64,000 nt of DNA. It comes from Sweltsa coloradensis. Its lineage: Eukaryota; Arthropoda; Insecta; Plecoptera; Chloroperlidae. Numbering within the stretch: the first letter of the stretch is position 1; the number at the start of each line of letters is the position of its first letter. Under the pieces are notes generated by a model. That model had not been told where the DNA came from. It did not search any database and saw only the letters and a program-made list of their open reading frames with translations. The stretch covers positions 310,001-374,000 of the forward strand of contig JAMZAV010000794.1 of the NCBI GenBank assembly GCA_024449915.1. Direction: 5' to 3'. The translations under genes and the position numbers were made by a program. Below are positions 11,116-23,846 of the stretch, piece after piece.

Positions 11116-13670
11116 GTAAGTGGACGTTTTTATCTTACTTTACAGTTTGTAGGTTAGTTGCGAATAAGTTTGATAATTAGACCCCACCCCACCCCACCTA
11201 TACTTAAAATATCACGAATCGCTGTTTGCCCTAGGCCTAACCTGGCGTGCATTTAATAGGCATCTCTAGGCCTAGTTAATTTGTCTGTTTACACGTTTAT
11301 TTCAAAACATTACCTTAGGATAGACACTTTGTACCACATCTCTACTGGCCGTTTGGCGGTTACCTGTTGAATTTTCTATTTTGTTTGTTTGTAATTGTTC
11401 ATATTCGTGACCGGCGTGAGTTCGTCTTTCGGTTCCTCGACCTACCTATGGCTTGGCCTCAAGTCCTTCTTTATTATTACGGTGTAGTCTCGGATTGTGT
11501 AAAAAAATCCTTTTGGCTGCACCGACTGACCCGTAGGCCTAGTCTTGTCTTCGCAAGGGTGTGCGTCAAATGTCAACTGCAGTCGAACTTTTGATTTTGA
11601 TGGTTGGTAACTTGATCAGGGCAGTGGCGGATTCAAGGGGGGCATGGCCGGGTGGCGGTAGGTGCGGTCGCCCCCCCCCCCTCCCTGATCCTTAAAGGGT
11701 TCAATGTTTATTCTATTGGCCCAACAACGAATCCTTGCAACGTGATGATAACATACCAAACTGTAATGTTGCCCCTGGATCACGGGGTATTGGGGTCGGA
11801 TAAAAGTCGTGAATGTAAATGATTACAAAAATCTAAAAACACATTCATAACATCCAATAAGTTATTGTAATATATTCCATTTCCGTTGTGTAACCTTGAA
11901 TTGAAATTAGGTACTTGTCTTTTGACTAGGCGCTTGAAACACCCACCACTCGCGAATATTTGGTGATGAGTGGGCGGTAGGGCAAACGGTCAAGAGTGAG
12001 GATGTGTGTAGGCCTAAATGTTAATGTGTTGACTGTCTCGTTTGACGAAAGCTAAACATTCATTTATCTCGGTCAGTGCCTAATTGTTGTACCGGTATGT
12101 CGTTCGTTATGCATAACCATGCATTGTGTATTTTATTAGGAGCGAGTAACACGGGATACGAACTCTGAGAGGGCCATCAAAGTCCAACTCGCAACGTTCT
12201 CGCGGTTTGGCCCGTGAATAGGGGAGTTTCACTCCCTGAAACTAATGGCGAGCTCTGGGTCGTCGTCGGGGAACCACTTCCCGTTGACTATACTTCCCCG
12301 ACGGCGACGACAATGACAACACGGACGGATGATGACACAAGACGGAGACGACCATGATGTGGGGGAACCCCTGCCCTCCCCATACGCTTGTGGCTGGTTC
12401 TGACCAGCACAGGCCTGTCCACCCCTTGTCTCCCCGCGTCGCCGCCCCTTACGTTCCTCCCCTTGGAAAGAAGAAAACATGGTGGTAATCCACAATTATG
12501 GAAAAAGAAAATTTGAAAGATTCCAATACACTTGACATGGGCACTGATAACTCTACTGTTGAGTGCCCTAAAACAACACTAACTAGCTAACTAACTAACG
12601 AACTCTGAGACTTAGGGCTAGGGCTGGCGCAGACAGACGGTCAGTCTACGCTCTCCCTAACTTGTCTCCCCGGCAACCAGCCCAGCCCCATGTTGTTGCT
12701 TCCACGTGGCGGGGGCGGCCTTGGTTTGCGTGACGAGACTGTGAGAGTTTGAAATGTGTCGATCATAGAGGGTGGGTGGGGTGTGATTCACTCGCGATAG
12801 TTACTTCTCCACCCGCCTAGCGCGTATCGTACCCACCCTCCCTCGTCAGTCGCGTCCTAATAAAGGCTACGTAGGTCTGCCGAAGTGGGGAGGATGTCGA
12901 TTTTGGCCTCTTCAACGCGCTTGGCGGAACTTGTTCGATTGGGGGGTCCAATTAAAACTGCCCTGTTTTGTTTGTTTTAGTAACCAAAAACACTTCAAGA
13001 CCTTTAACATCGCTATTTTAAACGAAAGTCCATTTTTCAAGGCTACCTACACGGAGGGCTGTAGAGATAGCGCTTTCAGGGTGCAAGACTGCTCGACGGG
13101 CTTCTTTGCCCTGGGCCCCAATCTCTCGGGGGTGCAACTGCCCCTGTGGGCCAGCCCTCGTCCCAGAATCCCCCCTAAAAGAAATCCCCGGCTAGTTTCA
13201 CTTTCCCACCACACACGCTGCACTTTGAGTCTATTCTCGTCCCCGTCAACACAGAGAGAATGACCAGCTGGGGCTGGGGATGCACAACGAAACTACATCA
13301 TGTGAACTTTTCTAGCCGCTAAAAGATTAAAAGAGTTTCTAGCAGGCTGGCTGGCGTTTGTTTGTTTGCGCGCGGGTTATTAGTCAAAGTGCTACACTCG
13401 ACTCGGCTGCCCAGTAGACTAGAACATAATTACGCGTTGAAAGGACAATTAACGCGAAGAGAACACACAGAACACACACACTGGCCTAGGATAGGATGGG
13501 TGTTGACTTAAAATGCTAATTCTTGACTTCGACTTCAGAACAAACACGCAAGGCTATAAACCTAGCCTACCACCCGCATCTATTGTGTAATCACCACGTT
13601 ATACAACACCCTTGCATTCCAATCTAATCCCAAGCATTTGTTTTAATTTTAATCTGGAACATAGGAACGT
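11116..13670. other. Probable intronic or intergenic DNA with a MITE fragment
   Basis: A solo CAGTGGCGG end followed by a G-run and a C-run (11622-11690) is a remnant of the MITE family found at 9471 and elsewhere. A segment near 12215-12300 (GGGGAGTTTCACTCCCTGAAACT then GGCGAGCTCTGG) resembles 56525-56575 and may be a dispersed repeat. The 110-codon frame at 12931-13263 has no family signature. I see no convincing exon. Confidence 0.35.
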
Positions 13671-13941
13671 CAGTGGCGCATACGATTGGGGGGCGTAGGT
13701 TCGACCGTCACAAATATCAATCAATATTGCAACAACAAAAAAGCAATTAAGGCACCGAAAAGTATGGGGAAAGTAGCCAAAATGTGCATAGACCCAGATC
13801 TATTTTTATTTTTCACATTGCAAATGATGGTATCTTACTATGTTTTAGCGTGGTTTCGTCGATAATTTATAAAATTGTCAAGTTTGTCAGTTTTCAAAAT
13901 ATTGTCGCAAGATTGTGCCCCCCCCCCCCCGTACGCCACTG
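13671..13941. mobile_element. CAGTGGCG-ended MITE
   Basis: The left end is CAGTGGCGCATACGA and the right end, inverted, is CAGTGGCGTACGG. The interior (CACATTGCAAATGATGG, TTTTAGCGTGGTTTCG, AAAATTGTCAAG...GTCAG) aligns with the copy at 24243-24561. The flanking 8-mers do not match each other, so the target duplication has decayed or one edge has been replaced. Long C-runs follow at 13918-13930 and 13963-13983. Confidence 0.75.
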
Positions 13942-14473
13942 CTTCCCGAGGGCACCGACGCCCCCCCCCCCCCCCCCCCCCCCATCCTGATGTGATTACC
14001 ACCAGATGCTAGTAGCCTCACCCTCGGGCGAGAAGTCGTGTAGCGGGATTCCAGGATGGTGATTAGTCTCACAGTCACACTCTTCCTCGCGAGTCATGCG
14101 ACGCGTCGCGTAACAGGTGGCAATTTTGTCACAGTTGAATTCAATTGCCATTCAGTAGTTATCGACTATTCAGACGACATCCGCATGACCATTTCAACTT
14201 CTTTGTCCACGATAAAAATTGATTTTATATTATGATTATCAAATTAGAATCCATGATCATTTTCATTTTATTATATATTATTATTATTATATATTATTTA
14301 TATTTGTTTACAAAGAATTTGTGTATGTCACTATCCGAGAACATTTCAACGTTCCTGATAGACCTAAAGGTCCGAGTTGTCTTTCATACAATTTTGAAAT
14401 AACTACGGAAGCACATTCTGGTGACACTTTGTTGCGTTCGAGCCATTAATTTTCTCTGTAGGCCTACCTGTGG

Positions 14474-14805
14474 CAGTGGCGTATCCAGGAGTTCATAAAG
14501 GGGGGGGGGATCCGAGGGTCTTGCCCCCATGAAACATTTTCTCCTTCAAGGTCATTTTAGTGACAATCTGTGCGTTTTAAAGCATCACCAACTTTTTTAT
14601 CTACTAAAATCCAGTTTATAATCTTAAATTTTTCTCTTTCAAGGTCATTTTGATGAAAATCTGTTCGTTTAAAGCATCACAAAACTAACTTGATAAAACA
14701 GTTATTCTATATTCGCCATTGAAACGTAAAAGTGCACTTTCTCACTTTTTTGCAAAAAGGGGAGGGAGGGGGGTTGTCCCCCCTTCTCCCTTGGATACGC
14801 CACTA
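14474..14805. mobile_element. CAGTGGCGTATCCAGG-type MITE
   Basis: The left end CAGTGGCGTATCCAGGAGTTCATAAAGG pairs with an inverted right end TAGTGGCGTATCCAAGG. The interior blocks TTTTAAAGCATCAC, TCTACTAAAATCC and CTCCTTCAAGGTCATTTT are shared with 45465-45780. Flanking octamers match only weakly (5 of 8). There is no coding capacity. Confidence 0.75.
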
Positions 14806-16698
14806 ACTGGGGGAGCACGAAATCATTACGTTTTCGTCAAATTTTCACCACGAAACGAATTCCGTCATTTGGTTAGTTTTTATCGAGGATATTACGATGT
14901 TGTCGTCATATAGATCTAGATCTAAACTTGACGTTGCTGCATCTAGGCTGATCGAGACGAGAGATGACTGCGTGAACTATATAGACTGGACTAGACTTCT
15001 GCTGCTTCTCCGATGACAGACCAATATGTACCAGTCAGAGGCAGGTTACTCGTACACCAGGCTGGGAAGACGTCGCACATACTAATTACTTATGACTTAC
15101 CGTATCTTGGCTGGCAATCCGCACTAGTTCCGGGTTGCACAATATGTTGCCTGCAGTTAACCATAGCATTGACATTGATATGGATCTTTGTAGCCTACAC
15201 TTTGATCTCATGTAGCCTACACAGACTAGGGAGGGTATAAGCAGTTTACAATCAAAATTGTTTCTCATAGCCAATACTTTCCAAATTTCTGTTTTGGTCT
15301 AAAAGGCGAAATCCAAAATCATAATTTAAAAAAAAATTGTTGTTAAAGTTAAACTCAAAATATAAGTCGTAATTTCAGTTTCATTTTCTGTCCACTTTCC
15401 TTCCACCTATTCTTGATGTCAGCAGGCCTACTTTGCCGGCGGAAGATTTTAAATAAATCGCCACGTCTTGCGGGTCTATTACAGTATTTGGTGTCACAGC
15501 GTCTGCCAGCCATTATTTGCAATGCACAGCCTGATCGCGTTGTGATTGTTGATATTAACTTTATCTACTCAACTCTAATTTTAATTGTGAATTCTTATCC
15601 TTATCGTAGGCGTACATACATGGCTATAATCCGAGTCAGTAATGCGCGAATCTTGTGCTATCAGCACTCATGTGCTCTGAGAATGTTGTGTTGTTGAGGT
15701 AGAGAAAGCAGAGAAGCTGCGCCGCGCATCAAGAGCAGATGTACGGAGTGGAATACAATAGCACCACCCTCCCCTCCCACAGGGAAGGAATGTGGTCTCC
15801 TTCCTTCAGCCTACCGTCATCCGATATGCCAGAGAAACACGAGACTAATGTTATATTCCACGTTTTGTTAGCAATAATAATATGATTCACAGGGATCGAG
15901 TGACAATCACTTCTTCAAGCTTGGCTAATAGAGACATTGAGTGATGTGGGGGTGACTGGTGCCAGGATTGCAATCTCAGAGAATCGGAGACATCATGTCG
16001 TTTGTAGAGCCATTGTAATCACGCAAGTAGACCTAACAGTCGCGGTTTCCGTGTTGGCTTTAAAACTGAAATCAGTGTCACACTCATAGTGTGAAAAACA
16101 TTCTCATTTAGGATTAGGGGGGTTGACAATTAAAATAATAGTCCTGGTGTACACTCCAGAAAGATGTTTGTGTTGTTTAGAAATCCAAATTACAAAAAAT
16201 CAAGAATAAAGCTAGGCCTGCCTACTTCAAAAATCAAAATCACAGCATGTTTTCAATGGGTACCACCACGCAATCAAAAATCACAATCAGACTAAAAATC
16301 ACCCCCCAAAAACACTGAAAAAACAGTAGACCTTAGACTAAAAATCATTAGGCCAAATCATAAAAAAATATATGTAGACAAAATAATACAATGAAGACAA
16401 TCCTTGCCACGGAAATAAAAATAAAGTCACCGAAGAAAAAATAAAATAAAAATGCCATGAAATTTAAAAATCAATTTTGATTTCGAAATAAAGAAATGGA
16501 CGAGTACTAAATTAAAAGGCCGAGTTGTCAATTGAGTTTTGTCAATAGGTCTACCTCGATGTCGATGATAAAAGTTGAAACGTGTCTATAGCTGGACCTA
16601 GTGTCGTTCTCCAATGTCAGCGTGTAACTTTAAAATATAACGACTTTCTCCGCATTGACCGACTATTCCGCAGCGTCCGATGATTCCTTGGATACTGT

Positions 16699-16766
16699 TC
16701 GTCTGCCGTGGGTTCGAGCCCCGGACTAGAGCTCGTCTGCCGTGGGTTCTAGCCCCGGACTAAAAC
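16699..16766. repeat. 34-bp tandem duplication with tRNA-like B box
   Basis: Two copies of TCGTCTGCCGTGGGTTCGAG followed by CCCCGGACTA sit head to tail (16699-16732 and 16733-16766) with one internal substitution. The GGGTTCGAGCCCC core resembles a Pol III B box, so this is probably a duplicated piece of a SINE head. No cloverleaf forms, so it is not a tRNA gene. Confidence 0.7.
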
Positions 16767-17171
16767 AAACTCATTGCATCGCCTCAACAACACAGCTGCA
16801 ACAACTCACGTGACGCACAACAAAAACAATGATGATTTGGAGATGTGTTCGGTAAACTCTGTTGATCACGAGCTCAGCGCTCTGTTCGTAAGCTTTCAAT
16901 CGTGCCAAGTATCTCAGTCATGCGGGCGCGCGAGAGAAAACTACTTCAAAACAAAACAGCATGTGACGAGTGAGGTTAGGTTATACCTCAGTGTTATTGT
17001 TGCTCGCTTATGAAGGCTGCTTCACTTCTGCCACTGTTTCCGTGTGCGATATAATGCGGGTCATATTCTGTAATGTGGACCCTACTGCATGGCTACCACT
17101 GTGTGCAATTCATCCGTCCAAGTACCACACAAACTCAATCATTATTGGGAGTATCCAATCGATCACATACA

Positions 17172-17259
17172 CAAAGTCTCCACATTGTATTAGTCGAACA
17201 AAACCTACGTACCTACAAAGTCTCCACATTGTATTAGTCGAACAAAACCTACGTACCCA
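17172..17259. repeat. 44-bp tandem duplication
   Basis: CAAAGTCTCCACATTGTATT followed by AGTCGAACAAAACCTACGTACC occurs twice at a 44-bp period, virtually without differences, which implies a recent duplication or an assembly-sensitive site. Confidence 0.85.
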
Positions 17260-20083
17260 CTTTTACAGAATAGCCTATACGCGTTTCCAAGCAAAGATAG
17301 ATGGCAGCACTAAAACGCAAGATGTCGGACCGATCGGTGATAGAGGCGAGCTGCTTACGGCGGGCGCATGTATATTCAGTTAGGTTCAACTTGATTTTTG
17401 TTACATTTCTGATCATTTGCGAAAACATTGTTGATTATGTCATATCGTCCGCGTATTTTATTAGTAAAATTCGTAAGTTTTGGGGAACGGCTTTATTAAA
17501 AACGGGAATTTAATGGCATTTTAAATTACAACAAATAATTGATATTATTTGATGAAATTAGCTCGAAAAGAACAAACCCCACTGTTAAACTATTAAATAC
17601 AGAAACAAGTGTATCAAATAATGTTGAATGATGAAGATCGATGATATTTTGCCAAGAAAATGTTGCCCACCAATACTAATAATTTCAATAATTTAGGCCT
17701 ACTTGATATCTAAAAATCAAAAGAGCTTCTATAGCAAATTATAGCCCTACACTTGTTTTGCATGTTTTCTACGTCGTTTTACAATGTAAACGCAATCGGA
17801 GTAGGCGTGTTTTATAATATTTATCTACTATACACTTAGGACTACTGTTTTTTTAAATAAACATTTTATTAAAAGTAGGCCTATTGAATAGCTGATAGCC
17901 TATTTTTATTATTGTTTTGTATGTCAACAATGGCATGACGCGTCATTCTGCAGACAGCTTTAAAATCTTGTAGGTCATATCATTATAATTATTCTATTGT
18001 AATAATATAAATCGTATTTATTATGTATAATATTATGAAAAATGAACAATGACGATAAACGGTATATGTAGGCCTACATTAATTATATTAGGTAGAAAAG
18101 GAGTTGGGACTTGTGCATAAGCCCTAATAAAATTATTATTTTTATTATTTTTGTTATTGTTTTGTTATTATTATTATTATTATTATGACTTTATTTATAT
18201 TAAATTATCATAATAAAACTAAAGAAGTATATCTCAATTAAAAGTGCCATGAGAAGCGAGCGATACTGTATGTGTGTGTTTACTATGAGTTGTGAACATT
18301 CTTGACGGTTTGAATTTGATTTAATATTTATCGTACCCTGTTAGCCTATATTTAGTATAGCCCATATATACCAATGATTTATTATGATATTACAGTTAGA
18401 GAATTGTAATATATGTAACAAATGCCATCCTCGGTGTCTCATGGGTGCATGGGGCGCAGGTCTGAATATTCTGGTGGACATGGTCTCGAATCCCGCATTT
18501 TAAAGAGCGATTTTATCATTTTGGTGCACCCCCATGCTTTTGATTATCATCAATTAACAACATTTTGGGAGAGCAACGACAATGTACCTGTGATTGTACA
18601 TATTTATAAGTGAGAAACACGGAATGACATGTGTTCTTCAGGTAAGCACATAGCGCGCTCCTCCGACTATCACTGATCGGACAGTTGCATTTTTCGCCAC
18701 CAGGTAGCAACCCCTTTGCTTGGAAACGCGTTATAGCGGGAAAAAATATAGGCCCCAATATTTGAAAAACATTTTTGGATGTAGGCCTAGACCACGTACA
18801 TTGTAAACAGTTTAGACTATTAATTTAAAACAAAGCAAATATTTCAAATTTACCCTAGGGCCTACTTTTCTAAATCTATTTTTTAAACTAATTTCGAAAC
18901 CAGAAAAAGTGCGGTGCAATCTCCACGAAACGTAAAATATGAATTTGACTTTATTTTAAGTATTGAACTTTTTATAATGGACATGGTTTGTTTACACGCA
19001 GACATATTTACCTATATATAACTTGACCAGGAAAGCGTTCACAAAATATTAAGCGTGCCGCCTGTGCAACAGCGCAGATCGAGCGACCAATATTATGTTT
19101 ACGAATTACGATACCTACTTAAATATGTAAGTGCTATTTCGCAAGGTTATTATTATATGGCGCAATATCTGTAACGGTACCTAATAAGCTATTTGTCGAG
19201 GTAGAGCTGGTTATGTGTGCATTATGTTAGCTGTAGTTTGTAAACTAAAACGGTCGCTCGCGTCGTAAAATCTCCCATAACATAACGTTATAAATAAGTT
19301 ACAAGTTTGTCTCGACAATGCTTTCGTGTTTCGTGTAAACCACAGAGTCGGGGAACTTATGAATACCGTAGGATAATTATCGCGCGCATTATCATAGTGA
19401 CCCACTAACTGTGTCATACAAACGGCTAACCGTAGCTGTGTTTTAAACTAATATTTCTGTGCTAAGTGTTGATATTCTTAACAATTCTTAAAAATAATTT
19501 GGTATTGTTCGGTAAATTGCACTGTTGGACATTATTAGACTTGTTCTGTTGTAATGTGTCCACAAATAAATAAATTTAAAAAAATTAAGTAGGTATGAAC
19601 TTGTGAAAACAGATGCCCTAATATAGGCTACAATTTTTACAAGCAGGCGAACATTTTTTTGACACCATTACACGTTTTTAAACCATTCCCTCTTTTGAGT
19701 CTCGAACCCAAAACCTCTGGCTCTTCGAAGTGCGAACTGGTTCTCTTTTCAATTGAGTTATCGGGGACATCCTTCAAAATCTTAACTAGATTTCTGGTGT
19801 TGCCTTATATGCTTTAAAATTATATGGAGCAATACCTCCAGCGAACGCGTGTATATTTAGTTGACATTGACAGCCACATGGCAGTCTAATGTTGGACTTA
19901 CATCATTGCTCAATACCTTGTCTTTAGAACTCGACTGAGTAGAGTGAATGATATTTGGTACTGAATCGCAAAGTTTTTTTCCTTCCCAATTACATTGTCC
20001 GCGTTTGTTGTCAACTGCAAAGAAGACCATCACACCATCTGTAAGGATTGCCGATGCTGGAGACTGCGTTGCAACTAAGTTAC

Positions 20084-20622
20084 TAGTCCTTTGCATAACA
20101 CTCCAAAAAGGCATGACCGGTATAAAATTTGGGACAAAGGATGACATATATCAAATTAAAGCTTACGACGAGCACTTTTCAATAAACCATGATATACCTC
20201 TGGCAAATCCAGCTTTCTATGTCAAATACGAGGTCAAAGGTCAAATTTAAAATATTTAAAATAATTTTTAATTAAGTAACAGAAAATGTTTGAATCCTTT
20301 AATAAACATTTTTAGAAAGAAAAATGTTCGAAAATTTAAAAATAAATACAAATATAACCCACTTGACCTTTTTGACCTTGATTGGGGTCGATTTCATCAA
20401 CTTGGTCAAATTGCGCAATTTCTGTCGATTTATTGAACTATATTCATTATATACACGTACTTACTTGTAAATACTTTACATCAAAGAGTTCTTATCATTA
20501 TCACACTGTTTGTATGGTATTAATTAAAAATGGTGGTCAAAGGTCATTAGGTAAGGACCATCAAACTTTGCCGAATTTCTTAAATAATACTTGTGGGTAC
20601 TCTAAAGACGTAGAATTTTAAA
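20084..20622 (+). repeat. Left long terminal inverted repeat
   Basis: This is the inverted counterpart of 23320-23846. Matching blocks include ATAAAATTTGGGACAAAGGA, the CCATGATATACCTCTGGCAA block, and the inner end ACTTGTGGGTACTCTAAAGA. It holds the half-site arrays AGGTCAAAGGTCA (20231-20243, a DR1 arrangement), TGACCTTTTTGACCT (20364-20378) and GGTCAAAGGTCA near 20533. Confidence 0.85.
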
Positions 20623-20684
20623 AGCAATTTGAATTAGAAAAGTAAATTGAGGAAATATTGTACTCGCGTTAATACCTATTTATT

Positions 20685-23093
20685 TTGTCTACAATGTCTT
20701 GTCAAGGCAAAAATTCTACTCCTGCGGGCACTACGGGAAGTAGGGCGAATTCCCAGCCACTGGAGGCGTTTTCGTCATATCTGTTTTTCTGTCGATGCCT
20801 GAAGAAGAACATTCATGAAGAACGAAAACAACGAACTATCTACGTTCTGGATTTCCTATTTGAGATGGTGGAAATACTACTTACTACGTTTGGTACGAAG
20901 CACCCGAGAAGGACATTGGATTATGCATCTGTCTGCAATACGTGATAAATTGCCATTTTGCTTTGCATACGATAAAGTTAATTATGCAAGATACCTACCT
21001 GTGTACTATCTAGATATGTTACAACTGCCTGAGAACCATCCTGAACTGCATGCACATTACATGTCTGCTGAGTTTCAGTTCAACTTGGCGATTCAAATCC
21101 GTTCTCCAGAATCCCGGTCGACCAGACATTGAGGAAACAGTAAATAAAGACACGCAAACCGACGGTGGTACAAATGGATTTAGTCTCAAACCTAAAGCTA
21201 TTCAAAAACGAGTATAAATCGTCATGTCTACGTTAACTACGAGAGGTTTGCTCTAGAAAACGCGTAGGATTTCAGCACCAGGATCTTCAAAACGCCAGAA
21301 TCATAGATGACGAAAATGACGTACGTTCTGTCTGCTATCTGTTGGGTAACGAGTGGATTAATTTATTTCGATTGGGATTTGGGAGATACTGGATTTATAT
21401 AAGTCTATCTACAGGAACCAAAGCAACTCAAAAGCATGCGATCTATTGAATGCTCAAGTAGTGGGTGATGATGCTTACACCACTTTTAAGGATATATGTT
21501 TTGTTGAAAACGCTCCATCTCAAGCTTTTTATGAGCCACTTAAAAGGAAATTTTTGCAGACATTTACATCATTAAACAAAACACTGAAGACAACAAAGGC
21601 TGGAAAACAAATAGAATTTAAAGCAGACAGGAAACTTTTTGGGCGAATAATTATGATAGCTGAATGTCGTCAGTTGAAGACGTATTGGCACATCCACTGG
21701 GACCTCTTCCATGGTCTCTAGCAGCACCAGATGACACTGTACGAAAGACAAATAAGTTGGTTCTTGGCATTGAGATCGAAAATATCACTGCACATGCTGA
21801 GTTTATGGATGATACAAAAGTTTGTATAATCGATGCCATGAGTATAGTACAAGCTGGTAATCATAACGACAAAACGTTTGGTGAGATTTCGTCTTACATA
21901 TTAACATCAGTATTAGGAGAAGCATTCGGATGCCAAAGGATGGACGTAGTTTTCGACGTCTACAGAGAGACTTCGATTAAAAACTCGGAGCGGCAGCAAA
22001 GAGGAGGAAATATTAACTCCCTTGAAGTGCAGCATGTGACCTCTGGACACTGCTTAAGGAAACTGGCGACGCTTTCTGCAAAACCCTAAAGACAAATCCA
22101 AGCTTATAAAGTTTATGTATGAATATTGGAAGTCAGATCAACATAAAAATACACTTGGTGATAGAACATAATATGTCACATGTGAAGTAAAGTGCATATC
22201 AATTACTAGTGATGAATGGAAACTGTGTCCAGAACTGATTTCTTTATATGAAGAAGCAGACACTCTTATTCTTCTTCACGCCAAGCATACAAACAGTGAA
22301 TGGGTTTAAATCATCAGTGATTGTTTTAGCTGAGCATTTGGGCTTCTTTCAGAATAGGTATAGCAATGCTTTTAAAAAGAGGCACCAGAAATCGAGCACA
22401 ATATGCTGATGTATCAATACTAGCAAGTTCGTTGGGATTCGAAATATGCAACACCCTCCCTGGCCTCCATGCACTATCTGGTTTTAACTCGGTGAGGTCC
22501 TTCAGTGGTAAAGGAGAAAAGATAGCTTTGAATACCATGAAAAAACATTCACATTCTGTGTCGAGATAAGCAAGCTGGGTCATGACTGGAGAGTTTCTAA
22601 CGATATAAATATAAAACTCGAGGATTTTGTCTGTAAACTGTACTGTTGACTACGTCTCTTTCAAGCGTCAACCAGCTGCGCTACGAGTTTTATAGGAGTA
22701 AGTGTGGAGATATTAAGTCTGATTGGTTACCACCTTGTAACGACTGCCTACTGCTTCACATCCTGCGAGCGAACTTCCAAACAGCGGTTTTGGATACGTT
22801 GCTTGGAAGCCAATCCTGATGTTCCTGATCCAAGTGGCTATGGATGGAAAACCATGGCAGAAGGATATCTGAGCATGGAGTGCATGGTTGGAACTCCAGC
22901 ACCTATGGCCGTCATGAATCTCCTAGCCTGCAACTGTTCCCGTATTTGCAAGATGCTGACCTGCGAGTGTTTGGCTCAACTGAAGTGTACACATGCTTGT
23001 TAGCTAAAAGGTAGTTCGAATGTCGGCACCCAGCATGGAAATTCCAGTGATTCAAAAGTTGATGGATCCTACGATTTGGACTTTAACTGCTAA
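20685..23093 (+). pseudogene. Broken copy of an uncharacterised transposon-associated protein family, possible PIN/FEN-like nuclease
   Basis: Frame-broken pieces run in order: an opening MSCQGKNSTPAG block (20685-20870); HLSAIRDKLPFCFAYD and NYARYLPVYYLDML (to 21120); KTFTSLNK and KADRKLFGRIIMIAE (21446-21690); DVLAHPLGPLPWSLA, IIDAMSIVQ and MDVVFDVYRE (21664-22089); EEADTLILLHAKH (about 22250-22290); GLHALSGF and FSGKGEK; and a Cys-rich CNCSRICKMLTCEC tail, with a TAA at 23091-23093 in the last frame. There are at least four frameshifts plus stops. I recognise this order from a widespread family of unnamed animal proteins. The spaced Asp/Glu motifs resemble PIN/FEN nuclease sites (inference). 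In this copy the second acidic cluster expected after EEADT appears deleted and the GCDT-like motif reads GFNS. Confidence 0.8.
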
Positions 23094-23319
23094 GGTAAAA
23101 AATCATATCACACTATATCATATCGTCTTATCTGAACATGATCATGTTTGTTCTAGAAATGCATTTATTTTGTTACAGCAGCAGACCAATTCCGAAATAC
23201 CCGGAACGTTGAAGACTAACAAATATATTCAGTTATTTCATAATTAGCTAAGAAGAAATACGTTTTATTAAGACTATGGCGTACTACTATTATTCACTAT
23301 TGTTAAGTTATTATTACAA

Positions 23320-23846
23320 TTTAAATTCTACGTCTTTAGAGTACCCACAAGTAATATTTTAGTAATGAGACGGATTTTGACGACCCTAACCTATTGACAT
23401 TTGACCGCCATTTGAATGGATACCATATAAACAGTGTAATAACGATTATAACTCTTAAATATAAAGAATTTACAAGTAAGTACGTGTATATAATGAATAT
23501 AGTCCAAGAAATCGACATAAATTAAGCAATTTAAACAAGTTGAGAAAATCGACCCTAATCAAGGTCAAAAAAGGTCAAGTGGGTAATGTTTATTTTTTTA
23601 TATAAATTTGTAACATTTATCTTCCTAAAAATGTTTATTGCAGGTTTCAAACATTTTTTGTTACTTCATTAAAAATTAATTAAAATATTACAAATTTGAC
23701 CTTTGACCTCGGTTTTGACATAGAAAGCTGGATTTGCCAGAGGTATATCATGGTTTTTTGAAAAGTGCTCGTCGTAAGCTTTCATTTGATATATGTCATC
23801 CTTTGTCCCAAATTTTATACCGTCATTCTCGTTATGCAAAGGACTA
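23320..23846 (-). repeat. Right long terminal inverted repeat
   Basis: The reverse complement of the left arm. The inner boundary is at ATTCTACGTCTTTAGAGTAC near 23329. It carries TGACCTTTGACCT (23697-23709) and paired AGGTCA half-sites at 23562-23567 and 23572-23577, mirroring the left arm. The outer end is GTTATGCAAAGGACTA. Confidence 0.85.

Larger units (their letters stand above)
14806..20083. other. Non-coding stretch, AT-rich
   Basis: No exon or named element is supported. Short frames such as that from 17301 lack splice context and family motifs. Two small tandem duplications occur (16699-16766 and 17172-17259), and a TTATTATT-rich tract near 18126-18186. A possible decayed family-1 SINE head lies near 18445-18505 (GGACATGGTCTCGAATCCCGC). 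Confidence 0.4.
20084..23846 (+). mobile_element. 3.76-kb element with long inverted arms carrying an unnamed transposon-like gene
   Basis: Inverted arms of about 0.53 kb (20084-20622 and 23320-23846) enclose a single decayed gene. The outermost bases read TAGTCCTTTGCATAAC on both ends. A possible 3-bp target duplication TAC sits at 20081-20083 and 23847-23849, which could be chance. The arms are diverged with small indels but align along their whole length. Architecture (long inverted repeats around one gene) is that of a DNA transposon. I cannot place it in a named superfamily. The enclosed gene belongs to a family that is multicopy in many invertebrates and usually annotated only as uncharacterised. 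Confidence 0.75.

Noticed and set aside
12931..13263. 110-codon plus-strand frame
   Set aside because: Amino-acid pattern is unstructured, with no homology recalled and no flanking splice sites.
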